A stretch of DNA of 64,000 nt from Osedax fenrisi (taxonomy: Eukaryota; Annelida; Polychaeta; Sabellida; Siboglinidae). Every line of letters starts with the position of its first letter. The first letter of the stretch is position 1. The stretch lies in assembly GCA_964019155.1 (NCBI GenBank), contig OZ025241.1, forward strand, positions 4,503,293 through 4,567,292, written 5' to 3'. Positions 46,150 to 57,038 of this stretch are shown here, piece by piece. The translations under genes were made by a program, and so were the position numbers. The notes under the pieces were generated by a model that saw nothing but the letters and a program-made list of their open reading frames with translations, was not told the DNA's origin and made no database searches.

Positions 46150-47199
46150 CCAGTAAACTCGGACCAGGTAAACTCGGACCACTTTTAAAGTAAACTCGGA
46201 CCACTTTTTAAAAACATAAAGTAATCTCGGACCACTTATTAAAATAACTATATTTTGTATATTTCTATAATATAATATGCTTTAACTTACTTCCACCTTA
46301 TATAATTATATTATATCTGTTAAATAAATTATAAAAAGAGTCATTTAATATGATATTTTTGTGGAATTATATATTTAAATAGGTAAACATTTAATTTGAA
46401 CTCGCACCACTTTTGAAGAAAACTCGGACCACTTGTGAAGTAAACTCGGACCACTTGTGAAGTAAACTCGGACCACTTGTGAAGTAAACTCGGACCACTT
46501 ATTAAAAACATAAAGAAGATTCGGACCAACCGTATAAACTATATATTGTATATTTCTAACATATAATATGCTTTAACTTATAAGTTAAAAGTATAATTTC
46601 ACTGTATATAATTGCGAGTATTCCGATATTACTACACATACCTACATAATTTATCATTTAATAACTTTAATAATATTTAATAACTTAACATAATTTAAAT
46701 TGTCGTATATCACCACAGAGCTAGAGAGACATTTCTCTCTAGCTCTATGTATATCACCGACGAGACCTACGATAGAAGCTATCTTTATTATGATAGAAGT
46801 ATACAATATATAAGTTATTTTAATAAGTGGTCCGAGTTTACTTCACAAGTGGTCCGAGTTTACTTCACAAGTGGTGCGAGTTCAAATTAAATGTTTACCT
46901 ATTTAAATATATAATTCCACAAAAATATCATATTAAATGACTCTTTTTATAATTTATTTAACAGATATAATATAATTATATAAGGTGGAAGTAAGTTAAA
47001 GCATATTATATTATAGAAATATACAAAATATAGTTATTTTAATATGTGGTCCGAGTTTACTTTATGTTTTTAAAAATTGGTCCGAGTTTACTTTATGTTT
47101 TTAAAAAGTGGTCCGAGTTTACTTTAAAAGTGGTCCGAGTTTACCTCAAAAGTGGTCCGAGTTTACCTGGTCCGAATTTACCTGGTCCGAGTTTACTGG
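46150..47199. mobile_element. 1.05-kb foldback element, TA-flanked
   Basis: Ends are CCAGTAAACTCGGACCAGG and exactly mirrored CCTGGTCCGAGTTTACTGG. TA sits immediately outside both ends, as expected for Tc1/mariner-type insertion. Each arm is about 400 bp and consists of tandem units with GTAAACTCGGACCACTT (about 21 bp each) plus a unique block. That block (with AAAGAGTCATTTAATATGA on the left) is repeated inverted on the right. The centre (about 46560-46800) holds a further perfect 13-bp hairpin at 46717-46746 (AGAGCTAGAGAGA, CATT, mirror). Short open frames here are repeat products. Confidence 0.85.
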
Positions 47200-47329
47200 T
47201 ATTCGGTCTCTTCATCACTGTTTATTTGAACATCTATATTTTTATCAATTAGTTCAACGATATAATTTGTTATAAAGAGTAATGTCAGACATATTCTGGT
47301 ACTCTATAATGTAGAGTCTACATGTATTA

Positions 47330-47625
47330 TTTGAGTATTACTTACTTTACTTTAGTCCCGTGACTCGAAAATCATAGGAGAATCAACTTGGAGGCAATAA
47401 CACATCTTCATTTATCACGCTGTTGTACTTTACATAATATTTCTTAAACATTCATCTTCGTCTACTCTTTTTTATCGTAGATATATTTCCGCATGGGTCT
47501 ACCTCTTTTTCTTAATCCTTCAACCATTCCTACAATAATAGTTACATGTTGATACTATTGTGTCTAGAGGTATGCCCGAATAATTTTAATATATGTCGTC
47601 AGGTGTAATAGTGGCTCGATTGTAC
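47330..47625 (-). mobile_element. LINE 3' end, RTE-like
   Basis: Minus-strand reading gives IIVGMVEGLRKRGRPMRKYI then WTKMNV-like sequence, QQRDK and CVIASKLI, and FSSHGTKVK close to the end. This is again the 'GMVEG.R.RGRP' tail of an RTE-like LINE. It ends beside the TA-flanked foldback element and runs in the opposite direction to the 45.3-kb copy. Confidence 0.6.
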
Positions 47626-47653
47626 CTATTAGTTTTTTAATTTAATTTTTGAC

Positions 47654-47868
47654 AAATACATTTGTTTTACCTTCTTTATATGTTATGCATATATGGTAAC
47701 TTAATAATAGTAATGTTAATCATAAATTATAAATGATAAATTAATAAGATTCCTATAAGAAAGTAGAATTCTTAAATTATTCTACCGTGCTTCTAAATTA
47801 TTCTACCTCACTAAATGATACTTATGCATTTATGCATAACATATAAAGAAGGTAAAACAAATGTATTT
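47654..47868. repeat. Inverted repeat with 38-bp arms
   Basis: AAATACATTTGTTTTACCTT followed by CTTTATATGTTATGCATA at the left is mirrored at 47831-47868, separated by about 140 bp. The spacer carries the direct repeat shared with 44942-45060. It could be the ends of a small element or a local inverted duplication. Confidence 0.7.
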
Positions 47869-47910
47869 ATAATTATAATTTATAATTATAATTATTATAT
47901 GATAAAAATG

Positions 47911-47960
<50 letters not shown>

Positions 47961-48024
47961 TTAATGTGTTTAGCTGTTCCTTAATTAAATATTATATATT
48001 TGTAAAAAAATCATAAATATATTC

Positions 48025-48068
<44 letters not shown>

Positions 48069-48069
<1 letters not shown>

Positions 48070-49796
48070 GAAATATACTAGGATCTTTAATACGTCGCTC
48101 AGAGTATTTATATAACTCCAATAAATTAATCGCTAGCCGAAATAACATACAAAATACATGGTCTATTATAAATAATGTAATTAATAATAACAAAAATAAT
48201 ACAAATAAATCAGTTGTAAATAAGGTTAACACTCCTAAACCTAATGATTTTAATGATTACTTTAGCAATATAGGTTTAAAATTATCAGAAAATATCAAAG
48301 CTACAATTGATAATAACATATATCATACGATGCCTCCAACTAATAACAATTCATTACTACTCTCTCCTATTTCAATTTTTGAAATAGAAAGTATCATAAA
48401 TGAAACCAAAGTTAAATACAGTAATGATACCTATAATTTAAATATGCCGGTAATCAAAGAAATCAGGGTTGAAATTACACCAATATTATTTCATTTATTT
48501 AATAGATCTCTATCTGAGGGTATATTTCCAATCGCTTTAAAAAAAGCTAAAGTAATTCCATTATTTAAAGATGGAGATAGATCTAAACCTGAAAATTATA
48601 GACCGATTTCATTATTACCCCAATTCTCAAAATTATTGGAAAAATTAATAAAAGTCAGAATTTTGAAATTTTTAAACACGTTTAATATAATCAGTGATAC
48701 GCAATATGGGTTTCGAAAAAATGTATCAACTTCTGATGCACTTTCCGATGTTATTGAAACAGTTAATTTTAATTTGGAACAATTAAATAATTGCGCTATC
48801 GTATCCATTGACCTGTGTAAGGCTTTCGATACTTTAGATCATAATATTTTAATTAAAAAACTTAGTATATATGGTATAAGAGGGGTAGCTCTCAAATTAT
48901 TAGAAAGCTATTTAAAAGATAGGCAACAATATGTTAGTTTTATGAATACTACTTCAAATATTAATAATATTGCATGTGGTGTACCACAAGGTTCGGTTTT
49001 GGGGCCACTGTTATTTGTATTGTACACCAATGATCTTCCAAACATATCTAATTCATTTAAGCCTGTATTATTTGCTGATGACACTAATTTGATTTTTTCT
49101 GATAAATCAATTACTGCTCTAAAAACTAATATACAACGTAACTTAAATAAGCTCTTTGATTGGTTAAATATTAATAAATTGTCCCTTAATGTTAGTAAAT
49201 CTAGTTTATTACTTTTTAATATTCGAAATAAAAATAATAATGTTAAATTGAATGTCAATATTAATGATATTAAAATCAAACAAGTAACAAATTTAAAATT
49301 TGTAGGAATAATAATTGATGACAAATTAGATTGGAAATCACAAATTAATTATGTATCTACGAAATTATCTAGAGCTATTGGTATTTTAAATAAAGTGAAA
49401 TTTAAATTGAATTTGAAATCTTTAGTATTGGTATATAATTCATTTTTTTATTCTCACCTTACATACTGTTGTCATATTTGGGGTAATACATTTTTTTCAA
49501 ATTTAAATAAAATATGTATATTACAAAAAAGAGCTTTGAAAATTATAAATAATGATTCTAATTATTCAACTTTTTATATTATTCATAAGTCATTACAATT
49601 TCATGATATCGTAAAAATGAATACCATAAAGTTTATGTTTAGGGCCAGGAATAATTTATTACCTATTAATTTGCAAAAATTATATTCAATTAAATTACAT
49701 AATACCTATTTATTTCATAGATTAAAAGTTAGAACAGATAGAAAATCTTTCTGCTTATCTATCACAGGTCCTAGACTATGGAATAATTTAGATTAG
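48069..49796 (+). CDS. LINE reverse transcriptase, long intact frame
   Basis: The first ATG with a good frame is at 48330 (488 codons), but the frame is open back to 48069, so the true protein start was lost by 5' truncation. RT blocks follow in order: ALKKAKVIPLFKDGDRSKPE and NYRPISLLP, then DTQYGFRKNVSTSDAL, SIDLCKAFDTLDHNIL (motif A, about residue 165 counted from 48330), GVPQGSVLGPLLFVLYTNDL (motif B), VLFADDTNLIF (catalytic box, about residue 248), NKLSLNVSKS, LKFVGIIIDDKLDWKS and FFYSHLTYCCHIWG. A TAG stop falls at GPRLWNNLD, yet SIRQILNLNLFKRTLKKYLL continues in frame after it. Copy 2 has the same TAG. All catalytic residues look intact. Confidence 0.9.
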
Positions 49797-50088
49797 TCCA
49801 TAAGACAAATTTTAAATTTGAATTTATTTAAAAGAACTTTAAAAAAATATTTATTGAATAGTTATCATTACATTTTTAATTTTCCTTTTAATTTATATTT
49901 TTAACTTTTAATTTGACTTATGAAAATATTAATATTATTAATTTTTAAATAACTTTATAAAACTATGACTTTAACTATTAGCTGACTCATGACATCATTT
50001 TATTTAACTTTTATCCGACTTATAATATAATTTACTTTTAAAATGACTTATTGAAAATTTTAATTGACTAATTTGTTATATTATTATG

Positions 50089-50128
<40 letters not shown>

Positions 50129-50950
50129 TAATTTTTACTTTTATTTTTATTTTTATTTTTAATCTAAGTTTTTAATGTTTATTATAATTCAGTTGTATAG
50201 TTTGTTCCTATTTGTTTTATTATAACTTTTTAATTTATTTTTATTATAATTTTATTATATGTTTATATATATATTTATATATTTTATTATAATGATGATT
50301 AGATTACGAGGAGTTTTTTAATAATATTATTGTATTTTTATTATTTTATCTAAATCATGTTCTACTATTTATAAAGAATATAAACTTATACATTTGTTAC
50401 TATATATAATTGTATTATTTTTAATTATTTTTTTCTTTTATTACATTTATATATTTATATTAAGATGTAGTAGAATAATTATGGAATTTGTTTTTTTTTG
50501 TATTTCGTTGACTCTTAATTCATAAATTTGTCATATTTTATATCGGGTAGTATGGATGCATTTGCTGGCTCCAAATGTTACCAGTGTATATACTATTGGC
50601 GAAAGTATATTCCCTAAGGTTTTGGACTTGATGAACCCACATTCAGAAAGTTGATATGTTATGGTGGTTTATGCTTTATGAGTTGATGATTTATTTTAAT
50701 AATTTAATTTTTCACTCTATTTTTTGTTCTACTATTTCTTGATTTTAATTATATTCCTATATCATTTTTTCTCCTCGTAATCATAAAAGGGTGAAAGACT
50801 TGATAAACTCTGCTTCTTCCTTCACCCAGGCAATTGCAAAATCTGATTTTATTATTATTATTATTATATATATATATTCTTATAATATAATAAACACATT
50901 ATAAAGGTGAGATGGCACTGCTATTTAACCTGAGCTTATATATAAGCTGA
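49797..50950 (+). other. 3' UTR of LINE copy 1
   Basis: AT-rich non-coding sequence nearly identical to 61081-62187. It begins with the in-frame tail after the TAG stop. It includes (TTA)n repeats and a GC-richer block (ATGGATGCATTTGCTGGCTC, near 50552) and ends near GTGAGATGGCACTGCTATTT and CCTGAGCTTATATATA. Confidence 0.8.
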
Positions 50951-51154
50951 TATATGAGCTTATATATATGTATACATATACGGACTGATATGTTAATTGT
51001 GAATATTATAATTAAGTCATTGTTTACTAGGCGTCGCGTTATTCTCTAGAGACAATAGATATACCTAATTATAATATGTGGGCGTATACAGTTAGCATTG
51101 TTATTGTTGCATAATTATAACTATAGTTATATTAATATGACTCATTTTATTCTA

Positions 51155-51156
<2 letters not shown>

Positions 51157-51211
<55 letters not shown>
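51157..51211. repeat. (TA)n microsatellite
   Basis: About 55 bp of pure TA. Confidence 0.97.
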
Positions 51212-51214
<3 letters not shown>

Positions 51215-51520
51215 TTAACTAATTAAGCCTCACACATATACTAAACCCTTCAATGAATTCACATATAGAACAATACAACAACACACCTATTTCCAAATCT
51301 ATATATATATATATATACATCTATTATACATCTATATATATATACCTGTTTGCATGTAACATGATTAAGATGTATACTCACTCCTACATCTACAGCTATA
51401 TGACATAATTAGGAATATATTAGGAATCATAGGAAATAATTATCTGAAATACTATCTATATAGTAGAGCATAGTATTCTTAATTACAATGACACCGTACA
51501 CTGTAGGCGTACCTATAGTT

Positions 51521-51640
<120 letters not shown>

Positions 51641-51948
51641 TAAACCATATATGCTGATACTCTATATTATATAAATAACTTGTACAATATGTACGTACAT
51701 ATAATATACTCTATATAGTATATATACATTATTTATGATGATTCATTATACTCTTAACTGGAGATACATCCATAATAATACGAGTATTGAATACTGATAA
51801 GTTTGAGACAAATTCTTTAGTTTAAAAAAAGTTAAAATTAAACAATTAAAATGACTCTTTCATAAGAATAGTTTCCCATATAAATAAAATTATAAAAATA
51901 AACTAAATAAAATTTAATAAGTATAGTTCAGTAATGTGAAATGAGGGA

Positions 51949-53060
51949 TAGTGATGAGTCATAAATAGGCCTCTCTAGTTATATATAGGCCTCTCTAGCT
52001 GAGGGCAAATGAAATGTGCACACTTTTGGTAAACAGTGTGTAATTCTATGAGCTGGTTGCGTGCATGCACACTTTTCAAGATACAAATTAAAATATAAGT
52101 TTCAGAGACAAGTGAAGAAGAATCTCATTAGAATCTTACAAAATAATATTAAATATTTATTTATACATAACATATTAGAATCTTTAAATTTATCGTGATA
52201 TTTGCTTTATTAAAATATAATTATTTAATGAGTTCATCTATAATTCACCCATCAAATATATAACTATCATTTTGTCCAACATATTTTGGTAATTTATTTG
52301 TATGTATATCAAAGAAATTTGATTTTTCTAACCCATTTAAAGACTGATATGTTTTCTATTGTTTATTATGAGCAGTTTGTTGTGTTTGGAAAAGGTATCA
52401 CAACAAAACGGGATTGTATATATATATAAGATATATATATATATATAAGATATATCTTTGTATTTTTGGTCGCTTCTTTTCATTCTCGAAATCTTCAAGT
52501 TTAAGTTATACAAAATGTACATAAAATACTAATTATTTTATTATTATCTCTCTCGTCTATCTTTAATCATTAGTTGATTAAATGTTTGAGAATAAAAGAA
52601 TAATCTCTTTTTGACATTATTATATTGTAATGAATATAGTATAGTAATATTATTAATAATTATAAAAATATGTAATGAAATTTCCCAGCAAACAGTAATA
52701 GCCTATATTATTGGAATAGCAACATAATATCAGCATAATAGCATGACAAATTAATAGCAGCATAATAGCACAATGTAAACATTTGTGGCTATTATATATG
52801 CTATTATTTTGCTATTATGAGGCTTTTAATGTTAGCTGGGTTATTTATTCTTAAAGATTAAATAATGTTTGAAATACTCAATAGGTGGCTATTTATCACT
52901 GATTATTAATAAACGGTGATAAATTATTCTGATTTGCAGAAAATCAAAAATATTGATGTTGCGTGCAAAAGTAGAAAAATACAAATACTGGCTGCTTGCA
53001 AAAGTGTGCATTCGTGCAAATTTCACGCAACTAGCGAAGCCTGGTCATAACTGATGACTA
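51949..53060. mobile_element. Diverged hAT-like element with nested MITE
   Basis: The left end TAGTGATGAGTCATAAATAGG and, on the other strand, the right end TAGTCATCAGTTATGACCAGG match at about 15 of 21 positions. Longer subterminal similarity follows (TGCACACTTTTG words and GTTGCGTG on both sides). Outer flanks ATGAGGGA and GTGAGTGA agree at 6 of 8 positions, as expected for an old 8-bp duplication. A CCCAGCAAACAG MITE is nested at 52684. No coding region survives. Confidence 0.5.
52684..52840. mobile_element. Short CCCAGC-ended MITE, relative of 11549
   Basis: It starts CCCAGCAAACAGTAATAGC and ends GCTATTATGAGGC...GTTAGCTGGG. It contains AGCATAATAGC words and the CACAATGTAAACATTTGTGG segment also found in the 11549 element. 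TT flanks both ends. The 64-bp piece 52695-52758 is copied into the element at 53276. Confidence 0.75.
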
Positions 53061-53084
53061 GTGAGTGATAATGAGGGGTAGTAA

Positions 53085-53170
53085 GAGGTAGGGCAGTAAT
53101 GTTAGTTAAAGGTAGTGGTGTATAGTGAAGGGTGGTGAGGGGTAGTGAGCGGTAGTGAGGGGTAATGATA
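53085..53170. repeat. G-rich minisatellite GGGGTAGTGA
   Basis: Loose tandem units of GAGGGGTAGTGA and GGTAGTGRG on the plus strand, giving strong G/C strand asymmetry for about 85 bp. Confidence 0.7.
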
Positions 53171-53275
53171 TTTACTACTTAATTAATGTCATGATATTAC
53201 TCGACTAAAGTAAGTAAGTTATGACATCCAGTTAGTATTGTAGCCTAGTAATACGTGTAGGGGACGTGTGGGTGG

Positions 53276-53813
53276 CATCGATATAAAGAAAGTGGATAAG
53301 CAATTGACGCACGCAATGAATGTAAAAGATAGATACGTGAATGATACTTTTATCGATAAATTAACAAAATGGCATCAGCGATTTTGATTGGATATTAGTC
53401 ATATTATATATGTCAAATATTAAAACAGTAGGCTTTTCGTCGAAATAGATTAAAGTGACGTATATCTATGGATTTAAATTATAAATATCAATAAAATAGT
53501 ATTATATCTTCAATTTAAATACACAAAATTACGAGGAATGTTGATATTATGTATTTTAAATATATAATTTTATTTTTAGTATAGATATTACATTAAGTAA
53601 TAGCCTCTATTATTGGAATAGCAACATAATATCAGCATAATAGCATGACAAATTAATAGCATTGGTAGTAATTATCAATATATATATATGTATAAATAAA
53701 TAATATTATAAATAAAAAGTAGTGGGCCATATAGTAGGCTGCGACTGCAGCGCCCATATCGGATAGTGCAATACACTACATTCAATTGCTTATCCACTTT
53801 CTTTATATCGATG
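53276..53813. mobile_element. ATCGATATAAAG element, copy 2
   Basis: 538 bp with ends CATCGATATAAAGAAAGTGG on both strands. Flanks are GTGGGTGG (53268-53275) and GTGGGGGG (53814-53821), an 8-bp duplication with one mismatch. It aligns throughout with 25059-26176 but lacks the TTAA MITE (empty site near 53516). It also has 64 extra bases at 53597-53660. It is non-coding. Confidence 0.85.
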
Positions 53814-53905
53814 GTGGGGGGACGTGTGGGGAATGTCTAAAATTGCCGATACATTCAAATGCCGACTCTCTCTCGTATATCAGCAACTATTAAATATACC
53901 GTAAC

Positions 53906-53907
<2 letters not shown>

Positions 53908-53964
<57 letters not shown>
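53908..53964. repeat. (TA)n microsatellite
   Basis: About 55 bp of pure TA. Confidence 0.97.
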
Positions 53965-53966
<2 letters not shown>

Positions 53967-54173
53967 TAAATGTAATACTCTGGTTTTACATTTTAAATAT
54001 TTGAATAATAACTTTTTTTAAATGATATAAATACTTTATTAATTAAAATAAAATATAATTATATGCATAATATTATACATGAATTAAATGTTTATAAAAA
54101 TGATAAAACTAGTTTAATTTTAATAATTATTAACCAATATATCTTAATTATAGACACCTATATGATTTTCCCT

Positions 54174-54543
54174 ATTACCGACCCCCTAATACCGATTCCA
54201 CGTGATTTATAATATCCAATCAAAATAGATCAGTGTTATACTTTAAAATGTATCGTAAGTTGTATGTGAGGGTATCGATGATATATTACAATGAGTCATT
54301 TGTTACTATGGTTACAGTCGATATACACATTTCTTAATAATTAAATAGTAAATAATAATATACACTATTTTAATATAATAATATAAAGTTTAAATATACG
54401 TTTAAAATTACTATTATATCGATTTAATATTAAATATTTTGCGTGCGTTTTGTAATACTTTAAATCTATTTATATCTGCTATTTTGATTGGATACTATAC
54501 TTCTACGATTATTTCTACCATGTGTATCACAGGGGTCGGTAAT
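54174..54543. mobile_element. MITE with ATTACCGACCCC ends
   Basis: ATTACCGACCCC at the left and its mirror GGGGTCGGTAAT at the right enclose 370 bp. Just inside, TATCCAATCAAAATAG and its mirror form a second inverted pair. The plus-strand open frame at 54439 falls inside and is not considered a gene. Confidence 0.55.
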
Positions 54544-55111
54544 TGTGTCGGTACTACACACGTGTATCCAATTACGGAGTTCATGTTTATTATTGGCAAT
54601 ACAAGTATAATTACAATTATATCAACAAATAAAAATATAATATTATTTATTTCCATAATATTACCTTAATTACACAATTTTAAATAAATATAATGAGGTA
54701 ATTGGATATGTATACAAAGATATATCTTTGTATATGCCTATAGTAATAATTTAGTTATTTATTCACTTATAATTAAGTAGATTATAAGTTATACATATAC
54801 ATATATACATATATATGATTGCATAAAATATAAGCCTGAATGTTCAGCATTAATTAACGGGTGGTTTCGTATAGATTACATATACTCTATAGAGTAAATT
54901 AAACTATAGTTTAGTTTAACTACAATATATAGTACATATAAGTAGTGTTACTTTATTATTAAATATGATATATATATTACTACATTAATGATACGTCATT
55001 TATAATAATTATATAGTTTATTCCATTATATTATATATGTATAATAATAAAATATATATTTATATTATTTATCCTGATAATAACATAAATATACATACAT
55101 ATATTATATTT

Positions 55112-55455
55112 CCCAGTAAGTAAAGTAATCAAAGATCGTAATCAGATTACAATCCAACAAGTAATACGATTACAATCATGGGGCTATGTATTGATTACGA
55201 TCACAGATTATGATTCGATTACAATCGTATTACAATCAATGATTACCAACTGATCGTGAATCTATTTTAGTGATCAGTTAACAATCATTGATTACAATCA
55301 TATTACAATCAATGATTTAGAAGTTCGTAATCAAAGCATAGTTGCTTATTAATGATTGTAATATGATTGTAATCGTATTGTGATCAGTTAATCACAAATC
55401 ATGATGATGATCAAACTATAATCTAACCACTATCACTGTCACTTTACTTACTGGG
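55112..55455. mobile_element. CCCAGTAAG-ended MITE with GATTACAATCA repeats
   Basis: CCCAGTAAGTAAAGTAA at the left is mirrored by TTTACTTACTGGG at the right. The 344-bp interior is built from 11-bp words GATTACAATCA and TATTACAATCA in both orientations. The architecture (CCCAG ends plus internal 11-bp repeats) matches the 11549 and 52684 elements, though the repeat words differ. Confidence 0.75.
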
Positions 55456-55949
55456 CTGTTATATTACGTACTATTATGTATTACATATATTGCATATCGA
55501 CTATATTGACTATATTATAGTCGATATAGTATATATATATATATAGATAATATTTATATATATATCTATATATATATATATAAATTTTAATCACTCTCGA
55601 TATCTATTAGTTCAAGTTTAGACAGGTCATGCGCATTAAAGGGTATTTGTTGTGTAGCGCAACTATAGGTGAGAGTCTACATTGCATGCAGACACCTTGT
55701 TCTACGTATTTATTGTGAAGCATATCTAAATAATTTATAATTGGCTAATATATATATATATATATAATATCGTATACGCATATATAATATACGTATATAT
55801 TTCAGAGGTCTATGATCATAAACAAACACATAGCACGAGAGCACGAGAACTTAATCTCGGGTCTATATAGTTCAAACGCTACCACCACGTTGGCCTATCG
55901 TAAAATAATCATAAATATAAACTATAAATAGAATACATCGAAATACGTA

Positions 55950-56230
55950 TAACGATTACTCGGTGCCTGGATTCATTCGTGCCTAGATGTGCGCTCGCGC
56001 TTAGGGGCGGGTCGTGTGGCGGGCGTCGGTGGACTCGTGTGGCGTGCGTCGGCTCACTTTTCTCTCGCAATGAATAACGGTAAAGTTCTTACGCAGCCGC
56101 GAAGACCGACATAAAGGTGAGAGCGCATGCGTATTATGACGTAATAGGCACGCGTCTAGTATTGCGTAATAGCACATCTATCGAGGGAGGGGCGTGGCGG
56201 GGCTTGAGTTGACTAGTAATGATGATTTGT
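55950..56230. promoter_or_regulatory. CpG-rich promoter-like island
   Basis: The most GC-rich part of the window. It includes GGGGCGGGTCG and GGGGCGTGGCGGGGC (Sp1/KLF-type), CGCATGCG (NRF1-like), TATGACGTAAT (CRE-like) and many CpG. On the plus strand ATAAAG before GTGAGAGCG (near 56118) is an excellent splice donor, so a first, possibly untranslated, exon may end there. An ATG at 56070 opens only a 14-codon frame. No downstream exon was confirmed. A possible acceptor lies at 56397 (TTTGTTTTTAG). Confidence 0.5.
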
Positions 56231-56239
56231 ACCTGCACA

Positions 56240-57035
56240 TGTGTGTATATAATATTCACATGTATAATATATATTTTATAAATTATATATTTACATGATA
56301 TTATATATTTACATGATATATTATCGATTTATTGTTTCGAGTTTCAGACAAATTATTCTATTGATTAATATAATTATATTTAAATATTTGTTTTTAGTAT
56401 TTAAGATTACAATACAATTCTGGCAAAAATTACAGAATTAGAAACCTACATTCAGACAGCACGTGTACTAGAATACGTATCTAATTATTATGAAATATAC
56501 ACGCAATTCATTGTATGCATGCATGTCATACGTCATGGCATTCTCCTTATTATAGAATATACAGTGTTATATGTATGCATTATGAAATTTACTATGTATA
56601 ATTTACATTTTACAATATATTATATATATATATATAAAAAAGATAATATAATATATATATAAGTAATATATTCAAGGGACCATTAATATTAATATTATTA
56701 CTACTACATCATTTAATGCTATTCATGTATTATATACATTTATTAAAAAATAATTGGTCATCATTAAAAAAATGTGTCTAGATATAAACTAAATGTTATA
56801 AATAAAAAGTTAATATTAACTAATTATAGCATACATACATTGATTGAATATTTATTTAGATACTTAAATACATCCATAATAAAATTCATTAAATACATAA
56901 TAATATATAGGTCAATATTCCTGCATTGATTATTTATATTTATTAATTATGAAGATATTATTAAACATGACTAAATATAATGAAGATTGCATTGAATGTA
57001 AAGTTTATTTAAACACTTAAATACATATAAATGAT
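56240..57035. other. AT-rich DNA between island and satellite
   Basis: No gene was recognised. A short open stretch after the possible acceptor near 56397 (YLRLQYNSGKNYRIRN) is too short to assess. Confidence 0.35.
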
Positions 57036-57038
57036 TTC

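Larger units (their letters stand above)
48062..50950 (+). mobile_element. Jockey-like LINE, copy 1, 5'-truncated
   Basis: The element begins directly after a TA tract and includes an RT-coding part (48069-49796), a long AT-rich 3' UTR with two (ATT)n tracts (near 50085-50127 and 50848-50865) and an end near CCTGAGCTTATATATA. A second copy at 59506-62187 matches it closely from position 48232 onward. The 5' portion, including any endonuclease, is missing, so truncation happened at insertion as usual for LINEs. Clade assignment (jockey/CR1 group) rests on motif style. Confidence 0.85.

Noticed and set aside
48596..49324. Minus-strand frames opposite the LINE RT
   Set aside because: They are shadows of the plus-strand RT, which carries all catalytic motifs. 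The same applies at 60370-60609.
54439..54669. 76-codon plus frame at 54.4 kb
   Set aside because: It overlaps the right inverted end of a MITE and ends in AT-rich low-complexity sequence.
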